From the NCBI RefSeq assembly GCF_004118155.1, contig NZ_SAIQ01000003.1:248001-312000 (forward strand): a stretch of DNA of 64,000 nt. The letters are read 5' to 3'. The notes beneath the pieces are model-generated. The model did not search any database. It was not told the origin of the DNA and saw only the letters and a list, made by a program, of their open reading frames with translations. Position 1 is the first letter of the stretch, and every line of letters begins with the position of its first letter. The DNA comes from Edaphocola flava. Lineage in GTDB: Bacteria > Bacteroidota > Bacteroidia > Chitinophagales > Chitinophagaceae. Positions 33,693 to 43,333 of the stretch are shown one piece after another. Position numbers and translations under genes: made by a program.

Positions 33693-33720
33693 AACAAGTC
33701 CAGTACTTGTTTTAAGGCAT
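33684..33720. terminator. Bidirectional terminator containing both stop codons
   Basis: Perfect 16-bp arms (33684-33699, 33705-33720) with a 5-nt loop. The TAA of mqnA and the TAA of the convergent gene overlap inside the left arm. Confidence 0.85.
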
Positions 33721-34984
33721 ATTTTTGCTGATCGGTAAAGATCAGTTCTACATCATAATTATTTTTACTTCCATTTTTACGGCCTTGTAGTTGCAGTGTT
33801 TTAAAAGGCTTCAGGTAAACTGCTGCATCGGTAAAGACAGGCAGAGTCCTTATCTGGTCTACATTACACCATAAGGACAAATACAATTCCCCATCGGCAA
33901 CGGTTTCCTGTTTATGATCTGCAGCGGAAATGTTGCTACTCACCAGAAATTGCCCTCCATTATGTACGGCATATTGTAAGCCAAATAAAGGGAATATGGT
34001 TTTTGAAATGCTATCCGGTGGAGTAATTACCGACTCCTGTTGCAGTATGGTAAGGCTTTCCGGGCTGGCCAATGTGGTGTGCAGGTATACGCCGGGCACC
34101 TGCTTTTGCTGTACACTTACCTTTGCAACCTTTTCAAAATTATCATCAAAATCATAGGTCACTACAGATTCCTGCTGGCTTACTGCCCCCTTGATATACA
34201 GGGTATAACCTTTGCTGAATACCGTTTGTAACCGATCCCAATGCACACTATCGGTACGCTCTTTGAGCAGACCAGACAAATCAGTAACCAGGTTAGCACC
34301 AGAATGCAGGGCCAGTGCCTTATCCTGCGGCGCAGCAATGACGGCACCACGTTTTGCGGTATCTGTATCCGTCCAATGTGCATGGATACGTCCTTTTTCA
34401 AAATTAAGTTGTCCGCTCCCCATATCCCCGGCAATGGAGATATCATCAGTTGTGCTACGCAGATTATTCCATTTGCTCTCTGCTAAAGCAACTGTATTTA
34501 ATCCTGACAAATATGCTTTTGCTGCAGCCAGCATTTTTTCATCCGGCCGGGTGCTCGTCATCAGAATAACAGTCTTTTCATTATAGATGCAACTAAACAG
34601 TTTGCTTTTATGTATAAAAACACCATTTTTATAATCAAAGCTGGTTTTCAGAAAGGCCTGAAAATCGCCGTTATTGCTGATTTCCCAGCGGCTCAGCAGA
34701 AAACCTGAAGGCATATCCTTAAGTCCGAACAGAAATACATTAAACGGTAATTCCAATCCGTATTTTTCCTTTTTGCCACTTTTCTTTTGTCCGGACGTTT
34801 CTGCACCTCCGGAAAGCAAGAGGTCTATACCGATCTGTTCTACATTAATGCGCACGGCATTTACCGCAGTTGCGGGGACGGCTATATTAAAGGACTGTGT
34901 CCGTTTATAATACATAAATCCCCATACACTTACCGCAATCAATACCGCAATAGCTAGAATGGAAATGACAATCTTTTTTACCAT
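33689..34984 (-). CDS. Membrane-anchored envelope protein of unknown function
   Basis: This 431-residue protein has one N-terminal transmembrane anchor (IVISILAIAVLIAVSVWGFMYY, span 5-26) and a large extracytoplasmic domain of mixed alpha/beta character without known motifs. It overlaps the upstream gene by 7 nt and is third in an operon with a 708-residue secreted protein and a lipoprotein, so it probably acts with them in the envelope. Its organisation vaguely resembles DUF3352/DUF4836-type proteins, but I do not recognise the family with confidence. Confidence 0.6.
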   Translation of the reverse strand: MVKKIVISILAIAVLIAVSVWGFMYYKRTQSFNIAVPATAVNAVRINVEQIGIDLLLSGGAETSGQKKSGKKEKYGLELPFNVFLFGLKDMPSGFLLSRWEISNNGDFQAFLKTSFDYKNGVFIHKSKLFSCIYNEKTVILMTSTRPDEKMLAAAKAYLSGLNTVALAESKWNNLRSTTDDISIAGDMGSGQLNFEKGRIHAHWTDTDTAKRGAVIAAPQDKALALHSGANLVTDLSGLLKERTDSVHWDRLQTVFSKGYTLYIKGAVSQQESVVTYDFDDNFEKVAKVSVQQKQVPGVYLHTTLASPESLTILQQESVITPPDSISKTIFPLFGLQYAVHNGGQFLVSSNISAADHKQETVADGELYLSLWCNVDQIRTLPVFTDAAVYLKPFKTLQLQGRKNGSKNNYDVELIFTDQQKYALKQVLDLF

Positions 34985-37104
34985 GCCTTTCTCATATCAT
35001 CCAGTAAATAAATAAGGTATTCCAGAGCGTTTGTACGCTGATTCGGAATGTTCAGGATATAATTGGCCTCTACACGTCCTTTCTTGTTTTTCTCTGTGGC
35101 AAACTGCATCTGTCCTACATTATTCAGCAGTTTATTCATGCGCAGTTTACGCATAGAACCATCTTCTTCATTCATGATCTTATCTACCAGCTTATTGGCA
35201 TAGAACCATCCCGATCCATTGTGCTTCATCAGCAAACGCTTGTCTGCTTTGGTCAGTCCGCCACGTTGTGCGCCGTCTTTGATGGCCTGCATTTCTGCAG
35301 CATCGGTACCTATGAATACAATACCGTCTTTGATCAGGCAGTAGTAATCAAATGGATCGTAACTTTTCTTTTCACTGATTTTATAAATCCCGTTTTCCAG
35401 GACCATCAGGTTCTTTTCTGTAGCATAGTCCAGCAGTTTATGGAATATATGATCATCTTTTGTGGTAAACATCAGCAGAAAGTTGGGTAAGTTCTCCTGG
35501 CGTTCCACTTCTTTTTCTGTAGAGGCATAAGTTTCCTCATCCCATATATATTCTATCGTTTTGTATGACTTCTGCTTGATGTTGGTAAATACAAAAGCAG
35601 CATCACCGCTGATGGCTTTGCCAATAGCTTTTTCATCGACCACCAGGCTGAATACATCGGCCAGCAGGGTTGCTTCCTGGCTTCCGTATGTATGTAACTG
35701 GTTGAAAGCATCCTTTAAAATACCCGGCATTTCTTCCAGGTAATTCTGTGTATTGAAGGCCATGGCCACAACACCAATATCACTGCTGCTGTTAATGTAG
35801 CGGGCAAATTTCGGATTCAGTTTGCGTTTATAAATACGGCTGATGCGTTTTCCGTTGCGTTCATCAGTATGGGTTAATGCGTTTACTTTAACCGCATTGC
35901 TTTCAAAATTAAGCTGCAACATTACCCAGTTATCTTCACTGGTTTTCTGTTCCTGTGGTTGCTCTCTCAGCCAGCTGTTCACTCCGTAAAAGTATCCCAT
36001 CCAGGAGGTAACCGGAGAGGCGGAAGCGTTCATATAAACAGTGAAGGCACTATTCGACTTAGGGCGTTCCAGGTCTTTGAAATAGCTCAGCTGCTGGTAC
36101 GTACCCGTATTGGACACAACCATATTTTCCAGGAATTGCTCCTGCCAGATATTCATTACAGAATCTACTTTGCGCTCATATAATTCGCGGTCTGCATTAT
36201 AGCGCTCCTGATCAAAATTGCTATTATATTCAACCGAACGCTCTATCACAACAGGCGCATCTATTATATATGGAGCTGTGGTATCTACTGCAACAGCCGA
36301 GGCAATCTCATAAACCTCAGCAGCAGCGGCTTCAACAACTTCTGCGGCCTCTTCTTCCTTATTCCCTTCATAAGTTACTATTGCTACTTTTGGCGGAGGA
36401 GGTGGTGGTGGTGGTGCAATTTCTACAATCTTTGTCGTTTCTGTTTTGGCGACTTGCTTCTTCTTGCTTTTCGGTACTATAGGTGGCGGTGGCGGTGGTG
36501 GCGGAGCTACTTCTACTGCTGTGGCCTCTGTTACGTCTTCGTCTTCATTCAGATAGTAATCACTGTACTCAACCGGTTTAATACTGTAGCGGGCTGCACG
36601 TACACTGTCTTCAAATGCTCTGTAGCGCTCACTTCCATCAATTAAGATACCGTATGCACCAGAGTTGGCTATAAACAATCTTTTATCGCTGTCTTTAATA
36701 AAGAAGATGCGGCCACCGTTTATTTCTTTAGACTGCTTGCGCTCGTTTACATCCATTACTTTTTTGAACAGATCTACATTGGCAATCGGTAGCAGGCGCA
36801 CTTCATAGTTCACACTGTCTGTCATCACAAAGTGCATATAGGCTTTTCGCTGATGATCGATACCGGACTGGGTTATGTCTTTATCAGATTCATAATTATG
36901 ATTCAGGTCGAAGAGGGATTCATATAGTGAACGGGCACTCTCCGACTGATCAATATGATGTATATCTGTCTGTGAAAATATATAGGGAAGGTTGATCTCT
37001 ACAACATAATCAGCTCTTTTCGGGGCAGGTATTTCGTTTTGTTGTGCGTTGGCTGCGATGGGCAGTAAGGCACCCATTGCAATCAGGTAAGTAATCTTTT
37101 TCAT
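34978..37104 (-). CDS. Secreted DUF4836-like protein with two poly-proline tracts
   Basis: This 708-residue protein has a signal peptide (MKKITYLIAMGALLPIAANA) and is predicted to be periplasmic or surface-exposed. Residues about 205-285 form a low-complexity insert: two tracts of eight prolines separated by a basic KSKKKQ linker, then an Ala/Glu-rich stretch. The flanking domains (about 30-190 and 300-708) resemble DUF4836-type proteins of Bacteroidota. Gene order is lipoprotein, this protein, then the membrane-anchored protein, with short gaps, indicating an envelope complex. Long CCN-rich tracts may need EF-P for translation. Confidence 0.65.
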   Translation of the reverse strand: MKKITYLIAMGALLPIAANAQQNEIPAPKRADYVVEINLPYIFSQTDIHHIDQSESARSLYESLFDLNHNYESDKDITQSGIDHQRKAYMHFVMTDSVNYEVRLLPIANVDLFKKVMDVNERKQSKEINGGRIFFIKDSDKRLFIANSGAYGILIDGSERYRAFEDSVRAARYSIKPVEYSDYYLNEDEDVTEATAVEVAPPPPPPPPIVPKSKKKQVAKTETTKIVEIAPPPPPPPPKVAIVTYEGNKEEEAAEVVEAAAAEVYEIASAVAVDTTAPYIIDAPVVIERSVEYNSNFDQERYNADRELYERKVDSVMNIWQEQFLENMVVSNTGTYQQLSYFKDLERPKSNSAFTVYMNASASPVTSWMGYFYGVNSWLREQPQEQKTSEDNWVMLQLNFESNAVKVNALTHTDERNGKRISRIYKRKLNPKFARYINSSSDIGVVAMAFNTQNYLEEMPGILKDAFNQLHTYGSQEATLLADVFSLVVDEKAIGKAISGDAAFVFTNIKQKSYKTIEYIWDEETYASTEKEVERQENLPNFLLMFTTKDDHIFHKLLDYATEKNLMVLENGIYKISEKKSYDPFDYYCLIKDGIVFIGTDAAEMQAIKDGAQRGGLTKADKRLLMKHNGSGWFYANKLVDKIMNEEDGSMRKLRMNKLLNNVGQMQFATEKNKKGRVEANYILNIPNQRTNALEYLIYLLDDMRKAW

Positions 37105-37113
37105 GATGGGATA

Positions 37114-37785
37114 TTATTGTAAAATGATAGTATTATTAACGGAAGTTCCGTAGGTAACAATATTGGTAATGGCGGTACGGAACATAACCGCTTTTTTAGA
37201 CCCGGACAATTTAGCATCTTTATTGGTCTGCGCTTTTACCGGTGCATCAAATCTGTATACAGAGGTATACAGTGCATTCTTGAACACTTCTTTATCTTCC
37301 TGTTTCAGGTCCATATATTGCTTCTTCGTTTCCGGGTTCAGCTGGTATGTTTTGATAAATGTTTTGGCCGCTTTGTTGTACTGGTAACGGGCTATGTTGT
37401 ATGCCGGTATTTTATACTGTTGCAGAATCTTTGTTGAAGCGGTATTTATATTGGAGACTTCTTTGAAGTCGAAGGAAACCGTAAAGATGTAATTAGAGAA
37501 ATCATTGGTGGTTTTCACATTGCTGATGCCCGGCATATTTCTTAAGGCTACAGCGGTTTTATTCAGTTCGGCCACAATTTCCTGCTGGCTAGGCACTTTG
37601 TATCCGTTTACCGTTTTCAGTTTCATCAGCGAGGCTACCTTAGCCTTGCTCTGCGATACATTCAGGGTAAGGATCATGCGGCCGCTACCATCACTATTCA
37701 GGTTAATCTCTTCAACGGTTTCAAAACAGGAACTGAACATGATGCTGCATAAAACAATGAGCGTCAGTTGTATAATTTTTCTCAT
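37114..37785 (-). CDS. Lipoprotein of unknown function
   Basis: This 223-residue protein has a lipoprotein signal peptide ending in a lipobox (CSIMFSSC, Cys20). The mature part begins FETVEEINLNSDGSGRMILTLN, a short beta-rich start seen in Bacteroidota lipoproteins of unknown role. It is first gene of the three-gene envelope operon, 9 bases upstream of the next. Anchoring in the outer membrane is inferred. Confidence 0.72.
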   Translation of the reverse strand: MRKIIQLTLIVLCSIMFSSCFETVEEINLNSDGSGRMILTLNVSQSKAKVASLMKLKTVNGYKVPSQQEIVAELNKTAVALRNMPGISNVKTTNDFSNYIFTVSFDFKEVSNINTASTKILQQYKIPAYNIARYQYNKAAKTFIKTYQLNPETKKQYMDLKQEDKEVFKNALYTSVYRFDAPVKAQTNKDAKLSGSKKAVMFRTAITNIVTYGTSVNNTIILQ

Positions 37786-37824
37786 GAAGTAAAGTTATTT
37801 GCGATGGCAAATATAGCCTATAAA

Positions 37825-37855
37825 AAAACTGCGGCCGTTTTTCGGCCGCAGTTTT
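37825..37855 (-). terminator. Terminator of the L31 gene
   Basis: The 13-bp arms AAAACTGCGGCCG and CGGCCGCAGTTTT with a 5-nt loop. The minus-strand side continues in a T-run. Confidence 0.85.
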
Positions 37856-37870
37856 GCAAAAAATATTGAA

Positions 37871-38119
37871 TTATTTCTTTTCGTAACGTTTTTTGAATTT
37901 TTCGATACGACCCGCTGTATCTACGAATACTGATTTACCAGTGTAGAAAGGGTGAGAAGTATTAGAAATCTCAACTTTGATCAACGGATATTCTTTACCA
38001 TCTTCCCAAGTGATTGTCTCAGAAGTATGAGCAGTTGATTTAGTTAAGAAAGTAGACTCGTTAGACATATCTTTGAAGACTACGAAACGATAATTTTCTG
38101 GATGTGTACCTTTTTTCAT
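37871..38119 (-). CDS. rpmE2: 50S ribosomal protein L31 type B
   Basis: This 82-residue L31 has the family signature [20 protein letters not shown] and [10 protein letters not shown]. It lacks the CxxC zinc motif, so it is the zinc-independent B form. A minus-7 box TAATTTTG (38182-38175) precedes it by about 55 bases, and the 5' leader contains a 6-bp hairpin. It stands alone. Confidence 0.95.
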   Translation of the reverse strand: MKKGTHPENYRFVVFKDMSNESTFLTKSTAHTSETITWEDGKEYPLIKVEISNTSHPFYTGKSVFVDTAGRIEKFKKRYEKK

Positions 38120-38136
38120 TTGATTTTTTATTTAGC

Positions 38137-38155
38137 GTATGGTTTCTAGCCATAC
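38137..38155 (-). promoter_or_regulatory. Hairpin in the L31 mRNA leader
   Basis: GTATGG (38137-38142) pairs with CCATAC (38150-38155) across a 7-nt loop, 17 bases upstream of the start codon. Ribosomal-protein leaders often carry autoregulatory structures; whether this one does is unknown. Confidence 0.35.
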
Positions 38156-38214
38156 AATTGTACAATTAAGGTTGCAAAATTATATAAATATTCCTATTTA
38201 CACAAATATTTTTT

Positions 38215-40266
38215 CTAATAAGACAGCAGGTAGGCAATCTTATCAGCCACTTTCTGCGCGTTAGGCAGCATTTCAGCCTCCAGACCCACATTCAATGGTA
38301 CAGCCGGCAGGTTAAGGGCGCCGATGGTTTGTACAGGGGCATCCAGATTACGGAAACACTCCTGGGCAATGCGTCCGGCCAGGGCTTCCGCAAATGAGTT
38401 ATTCAACTGCTCTTCAGTCAGGACGATACATTTACCATGCTTTTTCACGGTTTCATATACCAGTGCCTCATCCAGCGGGAAGATTGTTCTCAGGTCCACC
38501 ACCTCTACTTTACCTGCATGTTGCTTAGCTGCCGCAGTAGCCCAGTGTACACCCATACCATAAGTAATGATACATACACTATCTCCGTTATCAACCTGCT
38601 CCTCATCTGCTGTCAACACTACATTACCAATACCAAACGGCAGGATGTAGTCCTCAGCAGGTTCGATCGTTTTGGCGGCTTCTGTACCCGGAACCTTGCT
38701 CCAGTAAAGGCCTTTATGTTCCAGCATCACGACAGGGTTATTGTCGTAGAATGCAGCTTTCATCAATCCTTTAAGGTCAGCAGCATTGGATGGGTAGGCA
38801 ATCTTGATTCCTTTAATCGTAGCCAGTGTACTTTCTACACTACCACTGTGATAAGGACCACCACCACCATAGGCACCGATCGGCACACGGATGATGTTGC
38901 TTACCGGGAATTTACCGCAACTCAGGTAGCAGGATTTAGAAATCTCCGTTACCAGCTGGTTCAGACCCGGATAAATATAATCGGCGAACTGTACTTCTAC
39001 AATTGGTTTCAGGCCCACAGCGCTCATACCTACCGTAGAACCGATGATATATGCCTCCTGGATAGCGGTATTGAATACACGCTCATCACCGAATTTCTGT
39101 GCCAGTGTCGCAGCCTCTCTGAATACACCGCCGATACGGCCACCCACATCCTGTCCGTAAAACAGGGCCTCGGGGTGCTTACGCATTACCTCTTCAATGG
39201 CATGCAGTGCGGCATCTACCATCACTACTTTTTCACCACCTTCAGGCACACGGGTACCACGCTCTTCAGTGATCTCCAGCGGAGCAAATACGTGATCAGA
39301 AACGGTTGACAGTTCCGGATCAGGTGCATTCACTGCACGGTCAAACTCTGCTGCAATAAACTCGGCTTCTTCTGCTTCGATTTTATCCAGTTCCGCTACT
39401 GCAACACCCAGTTCTATCAGGCGTTGCTTCAGTTTTGGTCCCGGATCATCCAGGCGGTGTTTCTCCAGGTCATCTTCGGTACGATACCACTCTCTGCGCA
39501 CACCGGAAGTATGGTGACCGATCAATGGCACGGTAGCATGCACCAGTATTGGTTTACGCTGCTCCCGTACATAATCGAAGGCCTCCTTCATGGTATTATA
39601 GGAAGGTTCGAACTGGCTGCCGTCTACGGTCAGGCGTTCAATACCTTTAAATCCTTCAATAAATTCATAAGCCGTCATGGTTCTGGCCTCATCGCTGGAT
39701 ACAGATATACCCCAGTCATTATCCTGTACCAGGAATATAACCGGCAGCTGATGTAATGCCGCAAACTGGAAAGCCTCACTTACCTCACCTTCGGTAACGC
39801 TGCCGTCGCCGAAAGAACACACCACAACAGGAGGTGTATCGAAGGTCCTCAGTTGCTGAGATTCAATATAAGCAATACCCTGAGCCACGCCGGTTGTAGG
39901 AATGGCCTGCATGCCGGTCGCACTGCTCTGGTGAATGATCTTTGGAAAATTTTCTCTTTTTATATTTGGATGGCTGTAATAAGCACGACCGCCGGTAAAC
40001 GGATCGTCACCCTTGGCCAGTAATTGCAGCATCAGTTCATAAGGACGGTAACCCATGCCCAACATCATGCTCTCATCACGATAGTAAGGGCTTACATAAT
40101 CGTCCGGCTTCAGGTGAAATGCCGTAGCCAGTTGTATTGCTTCATGTCCACGGGAAGTACTGTGTACATATTTACAAATGGGTCTGTTGGCTTCATAAAT
40201 ATCGGCCATAGCTTTAGCCGACATCATGAGTCGGTATGCTTTTAAAAGCAAATCTTTATCTGTCAT
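38215..40266 (-). CDS. Branched-chain 2-oxoacid dehydrogenase E1, alpha-beta fusion
   Basis: This 683-residue fusion has the alpha part (about 1-320) with the ThDP motif GDGSVTEGEVSEAFQFAALHQLPVIFLVQDN (span) and a phosphorylation-loop-like region TSGVRREWYR. The beta part (about 345-683) has GQDVGGRIGGVFR, EVQFADYIYPG and VVDLRTIFPLDE. It oxidatively decarboxylates 2-oxoisovalerate-type acids and hands acyl groups to E2 for branched-chain acyl-CoA, the precursor of iso-fatty acids. Alpha-beta fusions are common in Bacteroidota. The E2 and E3 genes are not in this window. Confidence 0.92.
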   Translation of the reverse strand: MTDKDLLLKAYRLMMSAKAMADIYEANRPICKYVHSTSRGHEAIQLATAFHLKPDDYVSPYYRDESMMLGMGYRPYELMLQLLAKGDDPFTGGRAYYSHPNIKRENFPKIIHQSSATGMQAIPTTGVAQGIAYIESQQLRTFDTPPVVVCSFGDGSVTEGEVSEAFQFAALHQLPVIFLVQDNDWGISVSSDEARTMTAYEFIEGFKGIERLTVDGSQFEPSYNTMKEAFDYVREQRKPILVHATVPLIGHHTSGVRREWYRTEDDLEKHRLDDPGPKLKQRLIELGVAVAELDKIEAEEAEFIAAEFDRAVNAPDPELSTVSDHVFAPLEITEERGTRVPEGGEKVVMVDAALHAIEEVMRKHPEALFYGQDVGGRIGGVFREAATLAQKFGDERVFNTAIQEAYIIGSTVGMSAVGLKPIVEVQFADYIYPGLNQLVTEISKSCYLSCGKFPVSNIIRVPIGAYGGGGPYHSGSVESTLATIKGIKIAYPSNAADLKGLMKAAFYDNNPVVMLEHKGLYWSKVPGTEAAKTIEPAEDYILPFGIGNVVLTADEEQVDNGDSVCIITYGMGVHWATAAAKQHAGKVEVVDLRTIFPLDEALVYETVKKHGKCIVLTEEQLNNSFAEALAGRIAQECFRNLDAPVQTIGALNLPAVPLNVGLEAEMLPNAQKVADKIAYLLSY

Positions 40267-40347
40267 GTAACAATTTTGTGCTATGAGGGAGCAAATTTAA
40301 GGTTTTAAATTGATTAGGAAGCCTAAAGCTTATGAGACTACATCTTA

Positions 40348-41604
40348 CTAATAATGATCCAGTATAAATGAGCGTAAAAATGCCCAGCCTTCATTCACTA
40401 CCGCCTCTTTATTGACCAGGCGTGTATAGCGCAACTGCATTTTCCGGGTCTCTACTATTCCGGCACTATTGGCTATGGCCAGCCATACCAGTCCTACAGG
40501 CTTTTCCGGGGTACCGCCTTCGGGTCCTAAAATACCGGAGAAGGATATAGCAATGTCGGCCTTCAGTTCCTGCACCGCACCAAGGGCCATTTCCCTTACG
40601 GTTTCTTCACTCACCGCTCCGTAGGCCATCAGGGTACTCTGCTGCACGCCAATCAGGCTCTGCTTGATGTCATTGGCATAAGAGATCACGCCTCCTTTAT
40701 AATATTTAGAACTACCGGCTACATTAGTTACCTGGTGTCCGAAATAGCCGCCGGTACAGCTTTCTGCCGTAGCCAGCAATAGATTTTTCTCCAGTAATAA
40801 ACGGGTTGCATAAATATCCAGCCCTACATCATCAGTACCAATTACATATGCAGGAATGCGCGCTGCAATCTGTTGCATTACCGCATCCATTTCTGCAGAT
40901 AAAGCTGTAGGATCAGTAGCCTCTGCAGTCAGGCGCAGTTTTACCATTCGCAGCGAGGGAAGGTATGCGAGGTGCATATATTCAGGCAGTGCTGTCTCTA
41001 TATCTTCGATACGCTCTGCCAGTACACTTTCTGCGATACCGGAGGTAACCAGGTGACGGTGCAGCAGTTGTACGGAAGATTGCAGCCGGGTCTGTACCAC
41101 AGGCAACAGCTCCCGGTCCAGTATATGCTGCATTTCAAAAGGAACTCCCGGAAGTGAGGCTACCAGCTTACCATCCCGCTCAAACAGCATACCCGGTGCT
41201 GTGCCCAACTGGTTAAACAATACAGTACAGACATCCGGCACATCGGCCTGGCGGGCATTACGGTCCAGCATAGGCATATTCCGTTTACTGAAGATCGCCT
41301 CTACATGAGCCAATACCTGCTGGTTGCGTACCATAGTACCACCAAAATAATCGCAAAGTACCGGTTTGGTAATATCATCTGCAGTCGGTCCAAGCCCCCC
41401 GGTAAATATTACCAGGTCGGCTCTGCTGAGTGCATCATCCAGGGCTTCAATAATGTCTTCTTTTTTATCTCTGATCGCAACTTTACGGATGACTTCAATA
41501 TTAATTCCACCAAGGGCTTGGGCAATGTATACTGAATTCGTATCCAGGGTCTGACCGATCAGCAGTTCGTCGCCGATAGTAATGATAATAGCTTGACGTG
41601 GCAT
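40348..41604 (-). CDS. cinA: CinA-family nucleotide-damage protein
   Basis: This 418-residue protein has an N-terminal MoCF/MogA-like domain (about 1-170; IIITIGDELLIGQTLDTNS, GGLGPTADDITK) and a C-terminal CinA amidohydrolase domain (about 260-418; TAESCTGGYFGHQVTN, SFSGILGPEGGTPEKPVGLVW, span). The full-length form carries nicotinamide mononucleotide deamidase and ADP-ribose pyrophosphatase-type activities in other bacteria. It has a monocistronic appearance. Confidence 0.93.
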   Translation of the reverse strand: MPRQAIIITIGDELLIGQTLDTNSVYIAQALGGINIEVIRKVAIRDKKEDIIEALDDALSRADLVIFTGGLGPTADDITKPVLCDYFGGTMVRNQQVLAHVEAIFSKRNMPMLDRNARQADVPDVCTVLFNQLGTAPGMLFERDGKLVASLPGVPFEMQHILDRELLPVVQTRLQSSVQLLHRHLVTSGIAESVLAERIEDIETALPEYMHLAYLPSLRMVKLRLTAEATDPTALSAEMDAVMQQIAARIPAYVIGTDDVGLDIYATRLLLEKNLLLATAESCTGGYFGHQVTNVAGSSKYYKGGVISYANDIKQSLIGVQQSTLMAYGAVSEETVREMALGAVQELKADIAISFSGILGPEGGTPEKPVGLVWLAIANSAGIVETRKMQLRYTRLVNKEAVVNEGWAFLRSFILDHY

Positions 41605-41649
41605 ATAGCAGTGTTTAAGGATACCAAAGATAAGTGTCGGACAACAAAA

Positions 41650-41675
41650 AACGGTTCCTTAAAAAAGAAACCGTT
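41650..41675 (-). terminator. Terminator of the DUF4465 gene
   Basis: The arms AACGGTTCCTT and AAGAAACCGTT-like pairing, with T-rich sequence on the minus strand. It lies 22 bases after the stop codon. Confidence 0.65.
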
Positions 41676-41696
41676 AATGTGTAACCATAAATCACC

Positions 41697-42932
41697 TTAT
41701 TTTTTCACAAAAGGTACTATAGCATTTTTACCATTTTCGGCATTCAGTCTGATGAAGTACTGACCAGCAGCCAGATTTCTGGTATCGATTGCATTAACTG
41801 CAGTCTGACGCAGAACGATCTGTCCGTTTACATCCATCACCCAAACATTCAACGGGCTGCTGTACTCGAAATACAACATGCCGGAAGTAGGGTTAGGATA
41901 AAGCTGTACCGACAATGTATTGATATCTTTGATACTATTTGGCGCTGTAGTAAACTGAATCGTTTTCCAGTCCGTAAAGTCCTGTCCATAATGACAATAA
42001 GCTCTTAAGTGCGCGTAATAGCCTGTTAATGGTGTTAAATTACCTTGTGTATATGAGTTCTGACCAACAACCATATTGATAATATCTGAAACACCTACCG
42101 TTGGCGACTGGTTGATCACTACCTGGAAAGAATCATTTCCGTCAAATGTGACATCACCAGGGTACGACCAGCTCATATTCACACTAGTTGTTGTTACATT
42201 AAAGACTGTAGTGGTTACCGTATCAGGACAGGCGGTACCACTTTCCATAGTAACGAAATTGTCCATTACAAAATAAGATGGGAAGAAATCGTCAGAAGAA
42301 GTCACACGGAAAGTAAGGCTATCCACATTGCCTAAAGACTGGAGATTTAACCATTTCCAGCTATCCAGTGTTCCTCTCTGTGCTGCTGGAGTAGTGCTAC
42401 GGTAGTCGGCCAGGTAGAACTCTACAGAGTCTGTGCTTTGTACATTATTATTAAATCCTTTTACCGTCAGTTTAGCCCATCCGTTTGCTGCTGCATAAGT
42501 AGCATTGGAATAAGCATAACCCCAGCTGGTATTGGACAGCATGAAACCCGCTACAGGATGACCCGCTGCGGCACCGCTTAAAGTAGCGATAGCAGGACTG
42601 TATGCATAGGCTACAGCATATTTATCAGATCCGTTATATCCTCTACCCTCACGGCCGGCATACATATAATGCAGATCGTAGCAATTATTACATTGTGTGG
42701 TATCGAAGATATTAGAATAGCTGAAGCCCTCTGTAAGTGTATAACCCTGGTAGTCCATCATGCTTCCCTTCAGGCCAACCAGACCGGAAGATACGGTGTA
42801 CCCGTTTGTTGCAAAATCAACATAAAGCGTATCACTGTTGGGCAATGATAAATTCTCAAATGTAGCTACAGTCTGTGCCTGAGCCTGAGCCGACAGCATA
42901 ATAGCTGAGGCTAATAGTAAACGTTTTACCAT
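41697..42932 (-). CDS. DUF4465-type secreted protein with type IX sorting tail, under a B12 riboswitch
   Basis: This 411-residue protein has a signal peptide (MVKRLLLASAIMLSAQAQA), a DUF4465-like beta domain (about 30-235; GREGRGYNGSDKYAVAYAY, FMLSNTSWGYAYSNATYAA, spans), a fibronectin type III-like domain (about 240-335) and a C-terminal T9SS type A sorting domain (LYPNPTSGMLYFEYS to the end VPFVKK). It is therefore exported and displayed on the surface. A cobalamin riboswitch lies directly upstream. DUF4465-type proteins under B12 control are reported as cobamide-binding proteins in gut Bacteroidota (BtuH type, from memory). A cobamide-capture role is inferred; no BtuB-like receptor is adjacent. 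Confidence 0.8.
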   Translation of the reverse strand: MVKRLLLASAIMLSAQAQAQTVATFENLSLPNSDTLYVDFATNGYTVSSGLVGLKGSMMDYQGYTLTEGFSYSNIFDTTQCNNCYDLHYMYAGREGRGYNGSDKYAVAYAYSPAIATLSGAAAGHPVAGFMLSNTSWGYAYSNATYAAANGWAKLTVKGFNNNVQSTDSVEFYLADYRSTTPAAQRGTLDSWKWLNLQSLGNVDSLTFRVTSSDDFFPSYFVMDNFVTMESGTACPDTVTTTVFNVTTTSVNMSWSYPGDVTFDGNDSFQVVINQSPTVGVSDIINMVVGQNSYTQGNLTPLTGYYAHLRAYCHYGQDFTDWKTIQFTTAPNSIKDINTLSVQLYPNPTSGMLYFEYSSPLNVWVMDVNGQIVLRQTAVNAIDTRNLAAGQYFIRLNAENGKNAIVPFVKK

Positions 42933-42987
42933 AAATATATATTATTATATCAAATACTTGTTCCGTTTTCCTTTTTCCCGAGGAATT

Positions 42988-43140
42988 GGGTATGATACAC
43001 CAGGCAGGTCTTCTGACTCGTTCTCTTATCTGTCACCTTCCCGCTATAAAAGCAGTGGTAAGCAGTAATACAGATAAGTAATAAACAGAACTTACAGCAA
43101 CGGGTATTGTTTTGGATTTGCACCAAATTCCCTTTTAATT
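42988..43140 (-). promoter_or_regulatory. Cobalamin riboswitch
   Basis: On the minus strand the elements occur in the right order: GGGAATTTGGTGCAAATCC, then CCGTTGCTGTAAG, GCTTACCACTGC, GCGGGAAGGTGACAG, and the B12 box AGTCAGAAGACCTGCC (about 43019-43004). This matches the core of the cobalamin aptamer, with the downstream DUF4465 start codon 70 bases away. It should turn the gene down when cobamide is abundant, by sequestering translation or terminating. Confidence 0.88.
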
Positions 43141-43333
43141 CATCCGGATCATGACGATCCGATCGAAACCAAATGCACGGCGAAGGTATAAAAAGTATTT
43201 TTAAAATGAATATTTTTTATATAAGGATGCCGCAATACTTCCTTTACGGAACATGATTATACAGCCAAATATATTGAGTAACTTTGCACTGCCGGGCGTT
43301 TCCGGCATATAAGTATTATAATAATAGTAAGAA

